A DNA stretch of 64,000 bases from G965230615 sp965230615 (GCA_965230615.1 OZ246012.1:1736001-1800000), one strand, 5' to 3'; positions 46,241-56,324 are shown, numbered from the stretch's first letter. Program-made: numbers and translations. Notes: generated from the letters alone by a model not told the origin.

Positions 46241-48382
46241 ATGCGTAAGCCCATGTTTAATAAAACCCCTTTGGCATTAGCCGTTGGTGCCGCACTCTCG
46301 GCAGCGGCGCTGACGCCACCGGTATTGGCCTGTACACCCGATGCCAGTTCGCAAACCTTTACGGTCAACACGGTTGATGATAGTGACGATAGCAATGACG
46401 GCGTCACCAGTTTGCGTGAAGCGATCAGTGCAGCCAATAGTGCTGCAGGCTGTGACATTGTTAATTTTGATCTGCCTGAGAGCAGCACTATCATGGTCAA
46501 TACCGTAGGTAACCCACCGATAAATGCAACCGATGATATCAATATCCAAGGCCCTGGGGCAGCGCAACTAATCATCAGGCATGACGAGTCAATTGGGTTA
46601 TGTGATGGTACAGCAGAATGTGGCTCATTGATCAGCAGCACTTCAGCGGATGTCAGCCTTAGTGATGTGACTTTATCCAATGCTGCGAGATCAGCGATTG
46701 TCAGCACTGCCAGTGATCTCACCGTTGAGCGTGTGGTGATATCGGATAACAACATGGCCTTTAGAGGCGCAGGTATCCAGTTTTTGCAAGGAACTAACAA
46801 TAACCTTGTGATTCGCGACAGTGTCATAAGTAACAATGAAGCGATTGACCGGGGCGGTGCGATTGATATTCCTGACAGCTTCGCCAGTGGTCTGATAGAA
46901 AACAGCACGATTGAAAGTAATACATCGCAGACAGAGGTCGGTGGCATAGCCATCTTTGAAAATGATGTGCCAGTAGAAGTCGTTGCTGGTATGGAATTTA
47001 TACCTGATGAGGTTAATTTCGTAATACGGGATTCCGTCATTCGTGGTAATAGTGCGCTCGCATCTGCAGAAGGCGGCTTGGCAGGCGGGATGTATTTTTC
47101 AAGAAATGCAAATAGCAATAATGTGACGCTCAGTTTCGAGAACAGCCAAATTAGCAATAATGATGCAGTAGACTCCAGCGGTGGCGTAAATATTGCCTCC
47201 AGAGACGATATGGCGATCAGCATAACACAGACAACCTTTGCTGATAATATTCTTAATGGCATGAATGGCCGCCTTAGCTGTGATGGTGCGGGTTTACGGG
47301 TTTTTACAAGTGAGAGGCCAGTAAATCTCACGATTAACGACTCAACCTTTTCAGGTAACCGTGTAGAAGACGGTTGTGCTGTTGGCCGTGGTGGTGGTAT
47401 CCAGGTGAGCGTAGGACAAGGTGGTGGTTTGTCACCATCGTCAATAATCACGCAAAGCACGTTTTCAGGCAATGCCGCTGATCAAGGTGGCGCTATATTT
47501 CTTGGTGATTCTCTTAGTCTAACGATTACACATAGCACGATTACCAATAACACGGCTGAGAATGGCGGCGGTATTTTTGTTAATCTCGATATAGAAGGCG
47601 CAGTCACTTCCGCGTTATCCAACAGCATTGTCGCAGGCAATACCGCCACCGTAGCCGATCCGGATCTGCGAGGTCTGTTTAATGCTGACTTTAGTTTTAT
47701 TGGTGTGGACAGCGCCAACGCCAGCATTACAGATACTGGCGGCTCGGTATTAAATGGTGGCGACCCTGGTTTGGGTGCATTGCAAGACCCACCGTTTAGC
47801 AGCCGAACCCAGCAGGTGCATGTGCCTGCCGCCGATAGTGCGGTGCTTGATGCCGGTGATGCGAGTTTGAGTGCCGGTGTTGGTGATACGCCATTGTTAG
47901 ACCAAACTGGTCGCTCCCGCATTGTGGGTGATCAGATTGATATTGGTTCGGTCGAGCGTAATAACAACAGGCCTCCGGTGCAGAGCCCGGCGATTGATGC
48001 GGCAACGGCTCAGGTGGGTGTAGAGTTTACGCTGGCGCTAAACAACTTTTTCAGTGACCCCGATGGCGACAGCCTGACGTTTACGATTCTCAACCCAACA
48101 GAGTTGCCTGCGGCGGTTATGCTCAATGGCAGCGTGGTCAGTGGCACTTTTGCCGCTGAGGATGTGGGCGAGTATACCGTGCAGTATCAAGCTTGTGATG
48201 CAGAAGGTTTTTGTATCACCGGTGATGGTGCGCTGACGGTAGTGCCAGCGGCCAGTGATAGCAGTGGTGATGCCGGACCTAACGATAACACCAACAGTGG
48301 TGGCGGCGGTGGTGGTGGCGGCAGCCTGGGCTTAGGTTGGCTGAGCCTGTTGTCTTTACTGCTGTGGCGTCGTAAGCAGTAA
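46241..48382 (+). CDS. Secreted beta-helix protein with GlyGly-CTERM tail, copy 2
   Basis: A 713-residue paralogue of the previous gene. The first 85 residues and the last 240 or so are nearly identical to copy 1, and the duplication extends about 60 bases upstream of the ATG. The middle (about 90-470), covering most beta-helix rungs, has diverged by substitutions and small indels. It has the same signal peptide, Ig-like domain and GlyGly-CTERM tail, ending RRKQ. The pattern fits a tandem duplication with later gene conversion at both ends. Confidence 0.92.
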   Translation: MRKPMFNKTPLALAVGAALSAAALTPPVLACTPDASSQTFTVNTVDDSDDSNDGVTSLREAISAANSAAGCDIVNFDLPESSTIMVNTVGNPPINATDDINIQGPGAAQLIIRHDESIGLCDGTAECGSLISSTSADVSLSDVTLSNAARSAIVSTASDLTVERVVISDNNMAFRGAGIQFLQGTNNNLVIRDSVISNNEAIDRGGAIDIPDSFASGLIENSTIESNTSQTEVGGIAIFENDVPVEVVAGMEFIPDEVNFVIRDSVIRGNSALASAEGGLAGGMYFSRNANSNNVTLSFENSQISNNDAVDSSGGVNIASRDDMAISITQTTFADNILNGMNGRLSCDGAGLRVFTSERPVNLTINDSTFSGNRVEDGCAVGRGGGIQVSVGQGGGLSPSSIITQSTFSGNAADQGGAIFLGDSLSLTITHSTITNNTAENGGGIFVNLDIEGAVTSALSNSIVAGNTATVADPDLRGLFNADFSFIGVDSANASITDTGGSVLNGGDPGLGALQDPPFSSRTQQVHVPAADSAVLDAGDASLSAGVGDTPLLDQTGRSRIVGDQIDIGSVERNNNRPPVQSPAIDAATAQVGVEFTLALNNFFSDPDGDSLTFTILNPTELPAAVMLNGSVVSGTFAAEDVGEYTVQYQACDAEGFCITGDGALTVVPAASDSSGDAGPNDNTNSGGGGGGGGSLGLGWLSLLSLLLWRRKQ

Positions 48383-48438
48383 CGTTATCGCTTTACATAA
48401 CACGTAATACAAATAACATTTGGATATTTTGCTTAATA

Positions 48439-48475
48439 CCTCCCAACTCAGCTAAGCGGTGTTGGGAGGTTAATT
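48439..48475 (+). terminator. Terminator after beta-helix copy 2
   Basis: CCTCCCAAC and GTTGGGAGG form a 9-bp stem around a 13-base loop, followed by TTAATTT. It lies between the converging beta-helix and GT61 genes and may serve both strands. Confidence 0.65.
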
Positions 48476-48500
48476 TGACTCGGGGCTAATCCAACCTGCC

Positions 48501-50102
48501 CTAGACTACCGCAGTATCGACGATATCAGATAAAAGACTCACATCAACACTGAGATTGTCATGGTGTTGTTGTGCAAGCGGCTTTTTATCATCAGCATCA
48601 GAGCCACCGCCGACATAGTAATAATTTATATCGAGTACCGATGCTATCAAGTGAAAATGGCATTGGCTATCTTGATCTATTTCATCTACTTTGGTATTGC
48701 GTATTTCTACCAGACTTGTGCCAGCATGCATAAACAGGCAGTTGGTAAGCGCAGCACCATGAATAGAAACAATACACTTTGCCTGCCGGAATAACTTTAT
48801 TTGTTCTACAAAGGGCAGTTTGCCGGGGTCTACAGCGGTAAAGCCTTTTTCCTCAAGTGCTTTGCAAACTTCTTCCTCATTGACAATAGCTCTGCGGTTA
48901 CTATTGCGTTGTATATAGATTAATTTGCTGGCTTCTAATGAAACCGTTTGCGTTTCATCAAGAAAAAAGCGGCTGATCGCTTTAAGGTGCTCTGGGTGAT
49001 AAGACTGCTTTTTGTCGGATATACTGCTGGTTAACAATGACTTAGGGTTTATAACGCAATTTTTAGGAATAGTGACACTGTCTGTATAGTTTATATTAAA
49101 TAACGACAACGATTCGTAGTGAAATACTGTTGTTAGCGTCGGCAAAATAACTTTGTGTTTGCCAATTAGATCTTTGAGTAGAATTAAATTACCGAGCACT
49201 TCGACAATCCAGTGATAATAATTCACATTGGTGATACTGGTTGCTTTAATATACTTTTCACTCGCATTTGAGTAGATAACGGACTTTTGCGACATATCCT
49301 CAAGATAGCAAGCCATGCCTGGGTATGCTGACAAAACTGACTCATCATAGATTTTTGCTAAAAAAGCCTCATCAATAACATCCTGATCAATACAGTTTTC
49401 TTTAGCAAGCACACCAAACTCATCGAGTGTGGCATCAATAATTTCTTTGCGTGTAATGCCTGTAAATTGCCATTGTTCATTATAATCAGCTGCCCAACTA
49501 GGTGCAGAATCATCAATGTTTTTTTCCCAGTTTTTAGGCGTTTGTTTTTTTAACGATATTGGCGGATAAAGCACTTGTATTTTATCTTGCTTGTATTCGT
49601 GAATATCTTGTTCAGTGATCGCAGTCTCTGCCATAATTTGTTGCATTCTGGTATGACTGCTTTGCATAATCGCCAGTGTTGCAGTAACAACCGCTCGCCA
49701 GTAATAGTTAACATCCTCATAAAGTGAATCTAATTGCGCCCAGTCAACGATATTGCTGCCCTCTTCTATTGACTCAAAAAAGTTATTGCATTTTGCAACA
49801 AGTTTTAGACTCAATGATTGCAGCATTTTGGTAAACTCATCGTGTGATAAGTGTGCGGCATCAACAGGTTGAATATCTGTTTTCTTTAATAGCGTTGAAT
49901 AGCAAAGATAATGTGATCTTTCAGTTTTTATGACGTCTACTTTGAACAGACGATTAAAAAAAACCATTTTTAAAAAGCTAATCGCTGTTTCTTTAATGGC
50001 ATTTGGCGCATGTTTCATTTGATCTTCAAGACTTAAAATAGCACTTAAGCTTGACAGTTTTTCTGTATTTATTGCTTCTGAGGTCGCTTTATTGCTCGAC
50101 AT
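48501..50102 (-). CDS. Glycosyltransferase family 61 protein
   Basis: About 533 residues. The C-terminal 300 match GT61 (DUF563): NVNYYHWIVEVLGNLILL, in part, then VSIHGAALTNCLFMHAGTSLVEI with the conserved His-Gly-Ala. The N-terminal 200 residues are helical and not recognised. Such enzymes decorate cell-surface or secreted glycans. The start at 50102 is preferred for its AAAGGA site 6 bases upstream; ATGs at 50126 and 50150 are in frame, the last with a GAGG nearby. It stands alone. Confidence 0.8.
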   Translation of the reverse strand: MSSNKATSEAINTEKLSSLSAILSLEDQMKHAPNAIKETAISFLKMVFFNRLFKVDVIKTERSHYLCYSTLLKKTDIQPVDAAHLSHDEFTKMLQSLSLKLVAKCNNFFESIEEGSNIVDWAQLDSLYEDVNYYWRAVVTATLAIMQSSHTRMQQIMAETAITEQDIHEYKQDKIQVLYPPISLKKQTPKNWEKNIDDSAPSWAADYNEQWQFTGITRKEIIDATLDEFGVLAKENCIDQDVIDEAFLAKIYDESVLSAYPGMACYLEDMSQKSVIYSNASEKYIKATSITNVNYYHWIVEVLGNLILLKDLIGKHKVILPTLTTVFHYESLSLFNINYTDSVTIPKNCVINPKSLLTSSISDKKQSYHPEHLKAISRFFLDETQTVSLEASKLIYIQRNSNRRAIVNEEEVCKALEEKGFTAVDPGKLPFVEQIKLFRQAKCIVSIHGAALTNCLFMHAGTSLVEIRNTKVDEIDQDSQCHFHLIASVLDINYYYVGGGSDADDKKPLAQQHHDNLSVDVSLLSDIVDTAVV

Positions 50103-50150
50103 GCTTTTTCCTTTAGCGCTTGACATGTGATAAGTTATATTAGAGCCCAT

Positions 50151-51072
50151 TAGCCTCGTGATTATTAACGTGAATTAATCCATCATAATAAATTAACGCC
50201 AGCAGATTGCGTGTAAGTATGACAGCAAAAAAACACATCTTAAGTTTTTAGCAAAAAAGGCTTGAGCAAAGTACAAACTTTATAGGCTGTCAACAGCCGC
50301 ATCGAAGAGTGAAATACCCCTTATTTCACAGATACTTATCCTTATTAGACTATGGCCCTGATTTTGAAGCCCCCATCAAACTGGGATTACCTCATTGCCC
50401 TGGACAACCTTAAAGATCGAGATTACTTCAGCGCTCTATAAGCGTCAACAATTACCTCAGCTGATGCTGAGGGCATCTGTATTTTAAAAAACCAAACCCC
50501 GTTATAGCTACCCGCAATTCATCAAAATTTCTGTATTTTTAACGAGCAAACCAAAGCGCGCAAGAACAATGACAACCTTGAGATATATCCATTTGTGTTA
50601 TTTGACGCGAGCTTTCTCAGATAAGGGAAACCACGTAACCATTAATAAGAATCAGACTGAGTTTTTTATTATGTCACCCACTTAATTGAGTCCAGACGCA
50701 CCCCAGCAAAGTAAACACTATAACTAATCGAGCCTGACCCTATTTTCTTAAATAGGTACACTATTTTTTCAAGGAAACATCAAACCGCTCTATATTGATG
50801 AGTATTAGAGAGTTATTGATAAGAAGCCAAGGCTTTATTGATAAACATTAAAATCACCCTATCATCATCAAGTATTCTAAAAAAAACCTGCCAAAAAATT
50901 CTCCTTATTCCAATATCAAAACACTTTTATTGATCATAAAAATGGCTCCATAGAAAACCATTGACCATTATTTTAATCATCGCAACAAATATTTACCCAC
51001 TTAGAAAAAAGTGATTAACTGAAATTCGTTTTCTAAATGCGTTCAATAATTTTTCTTAGAGGTTAATAACAA
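50151..51072. other. Long AT-rich non-coding region
   Basis: About 920 bases with no credible gene. It holds a diverged copy (50344-50404) of the repeat seen after gspN. It also has a stretch at 50650-50700 (GAGTTTTTTATTATGTCACCCACTT type) that resembles 52465-52525. The base composition is close to that of the next two genes and lower in GC than the gsp region. Confidence 0.4.
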
Positions 51073-51765
51073 ATGAGAATGGCAATTCTTTATTTAGTGG
51101 CTTTTATATCTATAGTAACGGCCTTCCTTAGCCTACAATCTTTGAATAGTGAAAAAAATAAAAATAATGATTTAACAATTAACACACAGCAATTAAATAA
51201 GCATATTAAAGTACTACAGAGAGAGATAGCGCTATTAAAAAAAGAAAAAGAAACTTTATCGCAAAGCTTATCTTCTATAGAAAACGTTTTATCTAGCAAA
51301 GTAAAAAACAACAAAAACCAAGAAAGGCTGACACCTGAAAAATCACAACACAGCAAAGGCACTGCAAATAGCAGCCTTATTGATATTGAAGAATATAAAA
51401 AACTGCAAGAGACAATAGCATTATCAGTATCTTTAAATACCAATGACTTAGTAGCGCATATGGATGAAAAATTTTCACAGGAACAGACCGATAACAATTG
51501 GGCCAAAGATATTGAAAACAATTTAAATACAATAATTAATAGCGCAGAAAAATTTTCCGATTACGCCTTTCTTAATACAAAGTGCAAGTCTTCTTTATGC
51601 AGAATATCTGTTTACGTTAATGACATAGAGCAAGCCAACCAAGTTATGGAAAAAATCACTGACGCTATCAACCAACAAGAAAGTGATATTCGCTACAGCC
51701 AACTTATCGCCACACCAGACATTAATAACAATAAAACATACCTATACCTTGTTAGAAAAAGCTAA
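51073..51765 (+). CDS. Membrane-anchored coiled-coil protein, unknown
   Basis: A 230-residue AT-rich gene. A membrane anchor lies at residues 3-22 (AILYLVAFISIVTAFLSL), then a Lys/Gln-rich coiled coil (about 35-75), a low-complexity linker, and a C-terminal domain of about 100 residues with two cysteines (CKSSLC) that may form a disulfide. The C-terminal region should be periplasmic. I recognise no family. An AGAGG sequence lies upstream of the ATG. Confidence 0.6.
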   Translation: MRMAILYLVAFISIVTAFLSLQSLNSEKNKNNDLTINTQQLNKHIKVLQREIALLKKEKETLSQSLSSIENVLSSKVKNNKNQERLTPEKSQHSKGTANSSLIDIEEYKKLQETIALSVSLNTNDLVAHMDEKFSQEQTDNNWAKDIENNLNTIINSAEKFSDYAFLNTKCKSSLCRISVYVNDIEQANQVMEKITDAINQQESDIRYSQLIATPDINNNKTYLYLVRKS

Positions 51766-51893
51766 CCAATTTTTATTATCAATGGAACGGTAATAAAGCC
51801 TGCAACACTTCAGGCACTTTGAGCATCGCTCAATCAAACACGGCTAAACCAGGAAAAGTTGACCCGTATCATTTAAATCTTTGGAGATATCAG

Positions 51894-52439
51894 ATGAAAA
51901 TAAAATCGCTTCTGTTAATTTTAACGACGCTAGTTGCCAGCTTATTAACACATAATAGTTATGCATCCGGCAGGTTGTTAGCGCAGCCTTTCTTTTTAGC
52001 GCCCGGTTGTAGCTGGGTTTACATTGTCAACACACCAACAATTACTGTCAGCAACTTAGTTTGTGACGGCCAAGTGGCAGCCTCAAGAACTGTCAACAAT
52101 GGTCAATGTAGCTTTGATGCACAACCTAACTACAGTGTTACAATAAGTAATAGCAACACACCGTGCTGGTCTTATCAAATTAGACAAGTCAGTAGCAACA
52201 AGGTATTACTGCTTTCTAATAATTACGTTAGACCTGGCTGCACAAGCTTTCTACCAACAAGCACTGGCCAAACACTCCAGCTATTTAACGCCTCTTGTGG
52301 TGTTGGCGACAATTATCGCCTTATTGCCACCAAATCGATTGTGCAGGGCAATTGCAAGGTAAGCTCGATCAGCCCGCAAGAACTTCGCGGTGGCTCAAAC
52401 TGCAATACTTTTGAAATCTGGGGAGAGCCACCTCTCTAA
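51894..52439 (+). CDS. Secreted cysteine-rich protein, unknown
   Basis: A 181-residue protein with a clear signal peptide (KIKSLLLILTTLVASLL; cut near NSYAS). The mature part has about ten cysteines spaced through the chain, which suggests disulfides and export. The start at 51894 is chosen because GGAG lies 8 bases upstream and the signal peptide begins there; the frame is open to 51819. No family recognised. It follows the coiled-coil gene by 128 bases and may be co-expressed with it. Confidence 0.65.
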   Translation: MKIKSLLLILTTLVASLLTHNSYASGRLLAQPFFLAPGCSWVYIVNTPTITVSNLVCDGQVAASRTVNNGQCSFDAQPNYSVTISNSNTPCWSYQIRQVSSNKVLLLSNNYVRPGCTSFLPTSTGQTLQLFNASCGVGDNYRLIATKSIVQGNCKVSSISPQELRGGSNCNTFEIWGEPPL

Positions 52440-53523
52440 AGTATAAAGCTTAAGTTAATCAGGGTCAGACTCGATTTTTTATTGTGTTAGCCACTTAATC
52501 GAGTCTGACTCTATTTTTTACTGAGCAGATTTTGCGGTTGTTTGAAATACAAATAAACAAATAAAACCATGATTAGCGTTCCAATGATAGAAGGTGTGAT
52601 CTGACTCCAGGGTTAGAACGCGCTAATTAAATTACCCGAAGCTGCCGAAGCGAGGGCAAAATAAGTCGCTATCATTTTGAGGCCATGGTCTATCGGCCAA
52701 ATTTTGTCTACCCAAACAAGAGGCTTTTGCCGGAGAGCCGGACTTATCACCAAGGTCGTCCCAGGCTGAGCGTGTAATGATATTTGCGCATGAGCTATCG
52801 CATGCCGCCTTACGGACTCAGGATTCCAAAGGCAAATCATGGCGGGATAACTCTAAGAGTGATCGTAATAATGACGTTATACTACTTCGCTTAGAGAACT
52901 CCTATTGCTGGGAGAGATTGTTTAATAATTAGTATTGGTAGTTTGTTGAGTAGCATCTATGCTTGCTGTTGTCCGGCTTTGTCATTCCGGTGCTCGTTTA
53001 GATCTATTTAAGATTTTAAATACTCTAACATGCCCCCGGCCCTATTATCTTGGGCTGGGGAGCATTAAATAAAAACGGTTAGCTGGCGCAGCATTACCCC
53101 CAACAATCAAGCAAAGAGGTAAAGCCCATTAACTCAAACTGAATCACGATCTTCGACCGGCTTAATTACAGTTAAGTTGGTCACTCTTATTTATAAATTT
53201 TATAATTATAATTATCACCCAAAATATAAAAATATTTGCATATAAGAAAAATTCAAATAAAGCCAAAACCATTTTATATTTTGTCCGTTTTATTAATAAG
53301 CCTTTCATTCATTAATGCTTTGGCCCATACTTCACTCGCAGTTGTGCTCGCCCAGCACTATTCATCACGATTGTATAAACTTTTAGATATATTCCTGAAT
53401 TCTTTGCAGTAGACTGCAAAACTCCGACCTCAGCAGGATCTTTAGAGAACAAACTGGCGTATAAAAAACTAAACAAGTCAATTATGCCATTGTGTTTTTC
53501 ACTGCTAACCGCACGGGAATATC
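52440..53523. other. Long non-coding region with decayed sequence
   Basis: About 1080 bases with no intact gene. The left part has the inverted pair AGACTCGATTTTTTAT / AATCGAGTCTGACT near 52464-52512, similar to 50650-50700. The middle holds the HExxH-encoding relic. The right part (52940-53523) is AT-rich and shows nothing I can name, apart from the likely promoter of the DUF3179 gene. Confidence 0.4.
52682..52931 (+). pseudogene. Possible relic of a zinc metallopeptidase (HExxH)
   Basis: An open frame without a proper start encodes AERVMIFAHELSHAALRTQD, which holds an HExxH zinc site, then runs on to a stop near 52920. The upstream continuation is broken by frame changes and a TGA at 52679. 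The context of the motif recalls M35-type aspzincins, but the similarity is weak, and chance cannot be excluded. Confidence 0.25.
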
Positions 53524-54927
53524 ATGCCTTTTATACTGCTAAAAAAATTCCATAGCACGTTTACACTTTCGTTATACTTGGCACTGGCGTGTTTGTTTTT
53601 TGTCAGCAATGCTGCCAACACCAAAGAAACGCTGTCAGGCGATCAAGCCAGCCAGCGCTTTATTGCGCTGCTACGAGCCGATGACCCTGTTGATATTCAC
53701 AGCACCACCCAGGCACTCGAAGATGCCTGGCAGGATGCTTATATTCCTTTCGCGATTGAAACTATACTCTTTGCCCGCAGCGCTTATACGGGCAGAAGGT
53801 TGCGTGGTATTTTACAGCGAAAAACCGGGCAAAAATTTGACCGCGATATGCATGATTGGTACAGCTGGATGTGGAACCGCCCAGAAAATATTGCCCCCGG
53901 CTACGCTGACTTCAAAGCTTATCTTTATAAGCACATCGACCCTAAATTCGAAACCTATTTTAAACAACGCCAGTCACTGGCCAGAATCCGACTGGATGAG
54001 ATTCGCTGGGGTGGTGTTATGCAGGATGGTATTCCACCACTGCGCCAGCCTAAGATGATTAGCGCCAAAAAGGCCGATTACCTTGCAGACGACAATATTA
54101 TTTTCGGTATCGAAATTAACGGTGATGCCCGCGCTTACCCCAAACGTATTCTTGCCTGGCATGAAATGTTTGTCGATAAAGTTGGCGGTGTTGATATCGC
54201 CGGTGTTTATTGCACCTTATGTGGCACGGTGATTCCCTACAAAACCCGTTATAAGGATCGGCAGTTCAACCTGGGTACCAGCGGTTTTTTATACCGTTCC
54301 AACAAGCTGATGTACGACAAGGAAACACAATCATTATGGAATACGCTACAAGGTGAACCGGTATTGGGCCCCTTAGTAGATAAAGGCATTGCCCTGGAAC
54401 ATTTGAGTGTGGTCACGACCACCTGGGGTGAATGGCTGAAACGCCACCCGGACACTACGGTGCTGTCACTGCAAACCGGTCACCAGCGTGATTATGGTGA
54501 AGGTGTAGCCTACCAGGATTACTTTGCCACCGATGAGTTGATGTTTCATACGCCCTTTGAAGATAAGCGTCTGAAAAACAAACAAGAGGTACTGGCGTTA
54601 CGTTTTTCAGCCTCACCGACACAACAATTGGCTATAGACACTGACTTCTTAAACAAACACCCGCTTTTTAAGGAAAACATCGGCCTGCAGAAAATACTAG
54701 TGCTAACCGACAGTTCCGGCGCCAACCGTGTTTACGACCCAAAGGATGTCGACTTTGTGCATTATGACCGCGAGCATACATTGCGGGACAACAAGGGGAA
54801 TACCTGGCAGCTCAATGAAGAAAACCTGGTCTCGGATGATGGCCGCGCATTACACCGCCTGCCGTATCACCGGGCATTCTGGTTTGGCTGGGTGGCAGCT
54901 TATCCGCAAACCCGTTTGATAAAATAA
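53524..54927 (+). CDS. DUF3179 domain-containing secreted protein
   Basis: A 467-residue protein with an N-terminal signal or anchor segment (about 8-29). The DUF3179 domain fills about residues 170-460 and includes GVYCTLCGTVIPYKTRY, in part, with the CxLC cysteines, GTSGFLYRSNKLMYD and LWNTLQGEPVLGP. The function of this family is not established. The N-terminal 140 residues are helical. The gene stands alone and ends before a bidirectional terminator. Confidence 0.88.
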   Translation: MPFILLKKFHSTFTLSLYLALACLFFVSNAANTKETLSGDQASQRFIALLRADDPVDIHSTTQALEDAWQDAYIPFAIETILFARSAYTGRRLRGILQRKTGQKFDRDMHDWYSWMWNRPENIAPGYADFKAYLYKHIDPKFETYFKQRQSLARIRLDEIRWGGVMQDGIPPLRQPKMISAKKADYLADDNIIFGIEINGDARAYPKRILAWHEMFVDKVGGVDIAGVYCTLCGTVIPYKTRYKDRQFNLGTSGFLYRSNKLMYDKETQSLWNTLQGEPVLGPLVDKGIALEHLSVVTTTWGEWLKRHPDTTVLSLQTGHQRDYGEGVAYQDYFATDELMFHTPFEDKRLKNKQEVLALRFSASPTQQLAIDTDFLNKHPLFKENIGLQKILVLTDSSGANRVYDPKDVDFVHYDREHTLRDNKGNTWQLNEENLVSDDGRALHRLPYHRAFWFGWVAAYPQTRLIK

Positions 54928-54984
54928 GTACGCCTCGACAGCTTGTCCTCATCTATTATTTTTATTCTTACGCCCTCAGCGCAA

Positions 54985-55021
54985 TAAAAAAAGCACAACT
55001 GCTGCTGCAGCTGTGCTTTTT
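54985..55021. terminator. Bidirectional terminator
   Basis: An 11-bp stem (AGCACAACTGC / GCAGCTGTGCT, one mismatch) with a 4-base loop, flanked by A and T runs. It lies between the converging DUF3179 and SOD-like genes and fits both. Confidence 0.85.
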
Positions 55022-55052
55022 AGGGTTAAAGCAGTCTTTAGCTTAACGTGCT

Positions 55053-56324
55053 CTAATCAAGATCGGCACACGCCAGCCTCGCGCCATCTTCAGGATCATG
55101 CACAACAACCGATTGCGCTTCAGGCCGGGCAGTATGACCCCGAGCAAAATCAAAACCAATTGCTTTGCCCGGATAAGCTCGCAGTGCTGGCCAGATTTCA
55201 TTTTCTTCAATAACACCTGGCACAGAGGGGTCTATTTTATAATGACCGCCACCACCCAAGCGGCAAGGCAGGTTATGCACATGCGAAGGGTAAGTCTCGA
55301 AAGGTTTTAGCCCAGTGGCAATACTGCGGACAAAGGTCGCTCCTGAAGCTTGCCGTAGCAGGAGAACATCACCGTCAATATCGAATCCACGGGATAAACC
55401 CACGGCGGTCGTTAAAAATTTACCCCGGGTAACACTGGCTGTTTTTGCCGTTGACAGCAGATCGGCACAGGCGATTCTGGCGCCATTGGTGGCATGCACT
55501 ACAATGGATTGCGCTTCAGGCCGGGCGACATGCAACGCTGAGTCGGCACCACTACCCGCACCATCTGCATCGGTGGTAAACGCCGGCCAGATTTCATTTT
55601 CCCTCACCGTACCGGCAACCGCCGGATCAATCTTATAATGCCCACCGCCATTACTGACATCACAGGGCAGGTTATGCACATGCACCGGCAAGGTACTTGA
55701 TGGCGGCAAACCTTGCACGCTGGTGGTGACATAAGTGGTTTTATTCGATCGGATTATTTGCGCAGTACCGGATATCTCCAGGCCCAGATCAATACCGGCA
55801 GCAAAGGTTTTAAATTCACCTTTGTGCAAAGTTGATCCTTTACTGTTTACCAGCAGGTCTGCACAAGCAATACGACCACCATCGGCTGGGTCATGCACCA
55901 CAATGGATTGCGCTTCAGGGCGGGCAATATGCGCAGCCTGGTCGAAGCCTTTGCCAGCACCATTGGCATCAGCCTGCAATAACGGCCAGATTTCATTTTC
56001 TCTCACTGTACCGGCAATGGCGGGATCAATTTTATAATGGCCACCGCCGCCCAGGTCACAAGGTAAGTCATGCACATGTGCAGCATATGAGGTTGATGGC
56101 GATAACCCCAGCACCTGCGTGTAAACTTCTGTTGTGCCAGCGCCCCGCCTGACCATCATAGCGCGGCCGGTAATGGCAAAGCCCCGCTCTTGACCAAGAT
56201 CGGTTGTCATAAAGTCTCCCAGCACCACTTGATCACCATATCCAGCTTGTGCGACAGGCGCCAATAAAGAAAGTACCACCCCCAAAACCATGAGATTAAT
56301 ACGGCTTGTGCGTAAACTTCTCAT
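55053..56324 (-). CDS. Secreted protein with three Cu/Zn-SOD-like domains
   Basis: A 423-residue protein: a signal peptide (cut near AQAG, residue 28), then three repeats of about 130 residues. Each repeat has the order HVH-NLPC/DLPC, GGGHYKIDP, H-ARPEAQS-VVVH and (R/L)IACADL or RLACADL. This matches the Cu/Zn superoxide dismutase pattern: copper ligands in HVH, GGH and VVVH, a cysteine after HVH, and the end resembling RLACG. Either a three-domain periplasmic SOD or a binding protein with that fold is possible. The arginine expected before the C-terminus is not clear. GAGGAGGAG precedes the ATG. Confidence 0.75.
   Translation of the reverse strand: MRSLRTSRINLMVLGVVLSLLAPVAQAGYGDQVVLGDFMTTDLGQERGFAITGRAMMVRRGAGTTEVYTQVLGLSPSTSYAAHVHDLPCDLGGGGHYKIDPAIAGTVRENEIWPLLQADANGAGKGFDQAAHIARPEAQSIVVHDPADGGRIACADLLVNSKGSTLHKGEFKTFAAGIDLGLEISGTAQIIRSNKTTYVTTSVQGLPPSSTLPVHVHNLPCDVSNGGGHYKIDPAVAGTVRENEIWPAFTTDADGAGSGADSALHVARPEAQSIVVHATNGARIACADLLSTAKTASVTRGKFLTTAVGLSRGFDIDGDVLLLRQASGATFVRSIATGLKPFETYPSHVHNLPCRLGGGGHYKIDPSVPGVIEENEIWPALRAYPGKAIGFDFARGHTARPEAQSVVVHDPEDGARLACADLD

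Noticed and set aside
43868..47472. Long minus-strand frames (411 and 426 codons) opposite the beta-helix genes
   Set aside because: They mirror the strongly biased sequence of the real genes, have no ribosome site, and duplicate only because the genes do.
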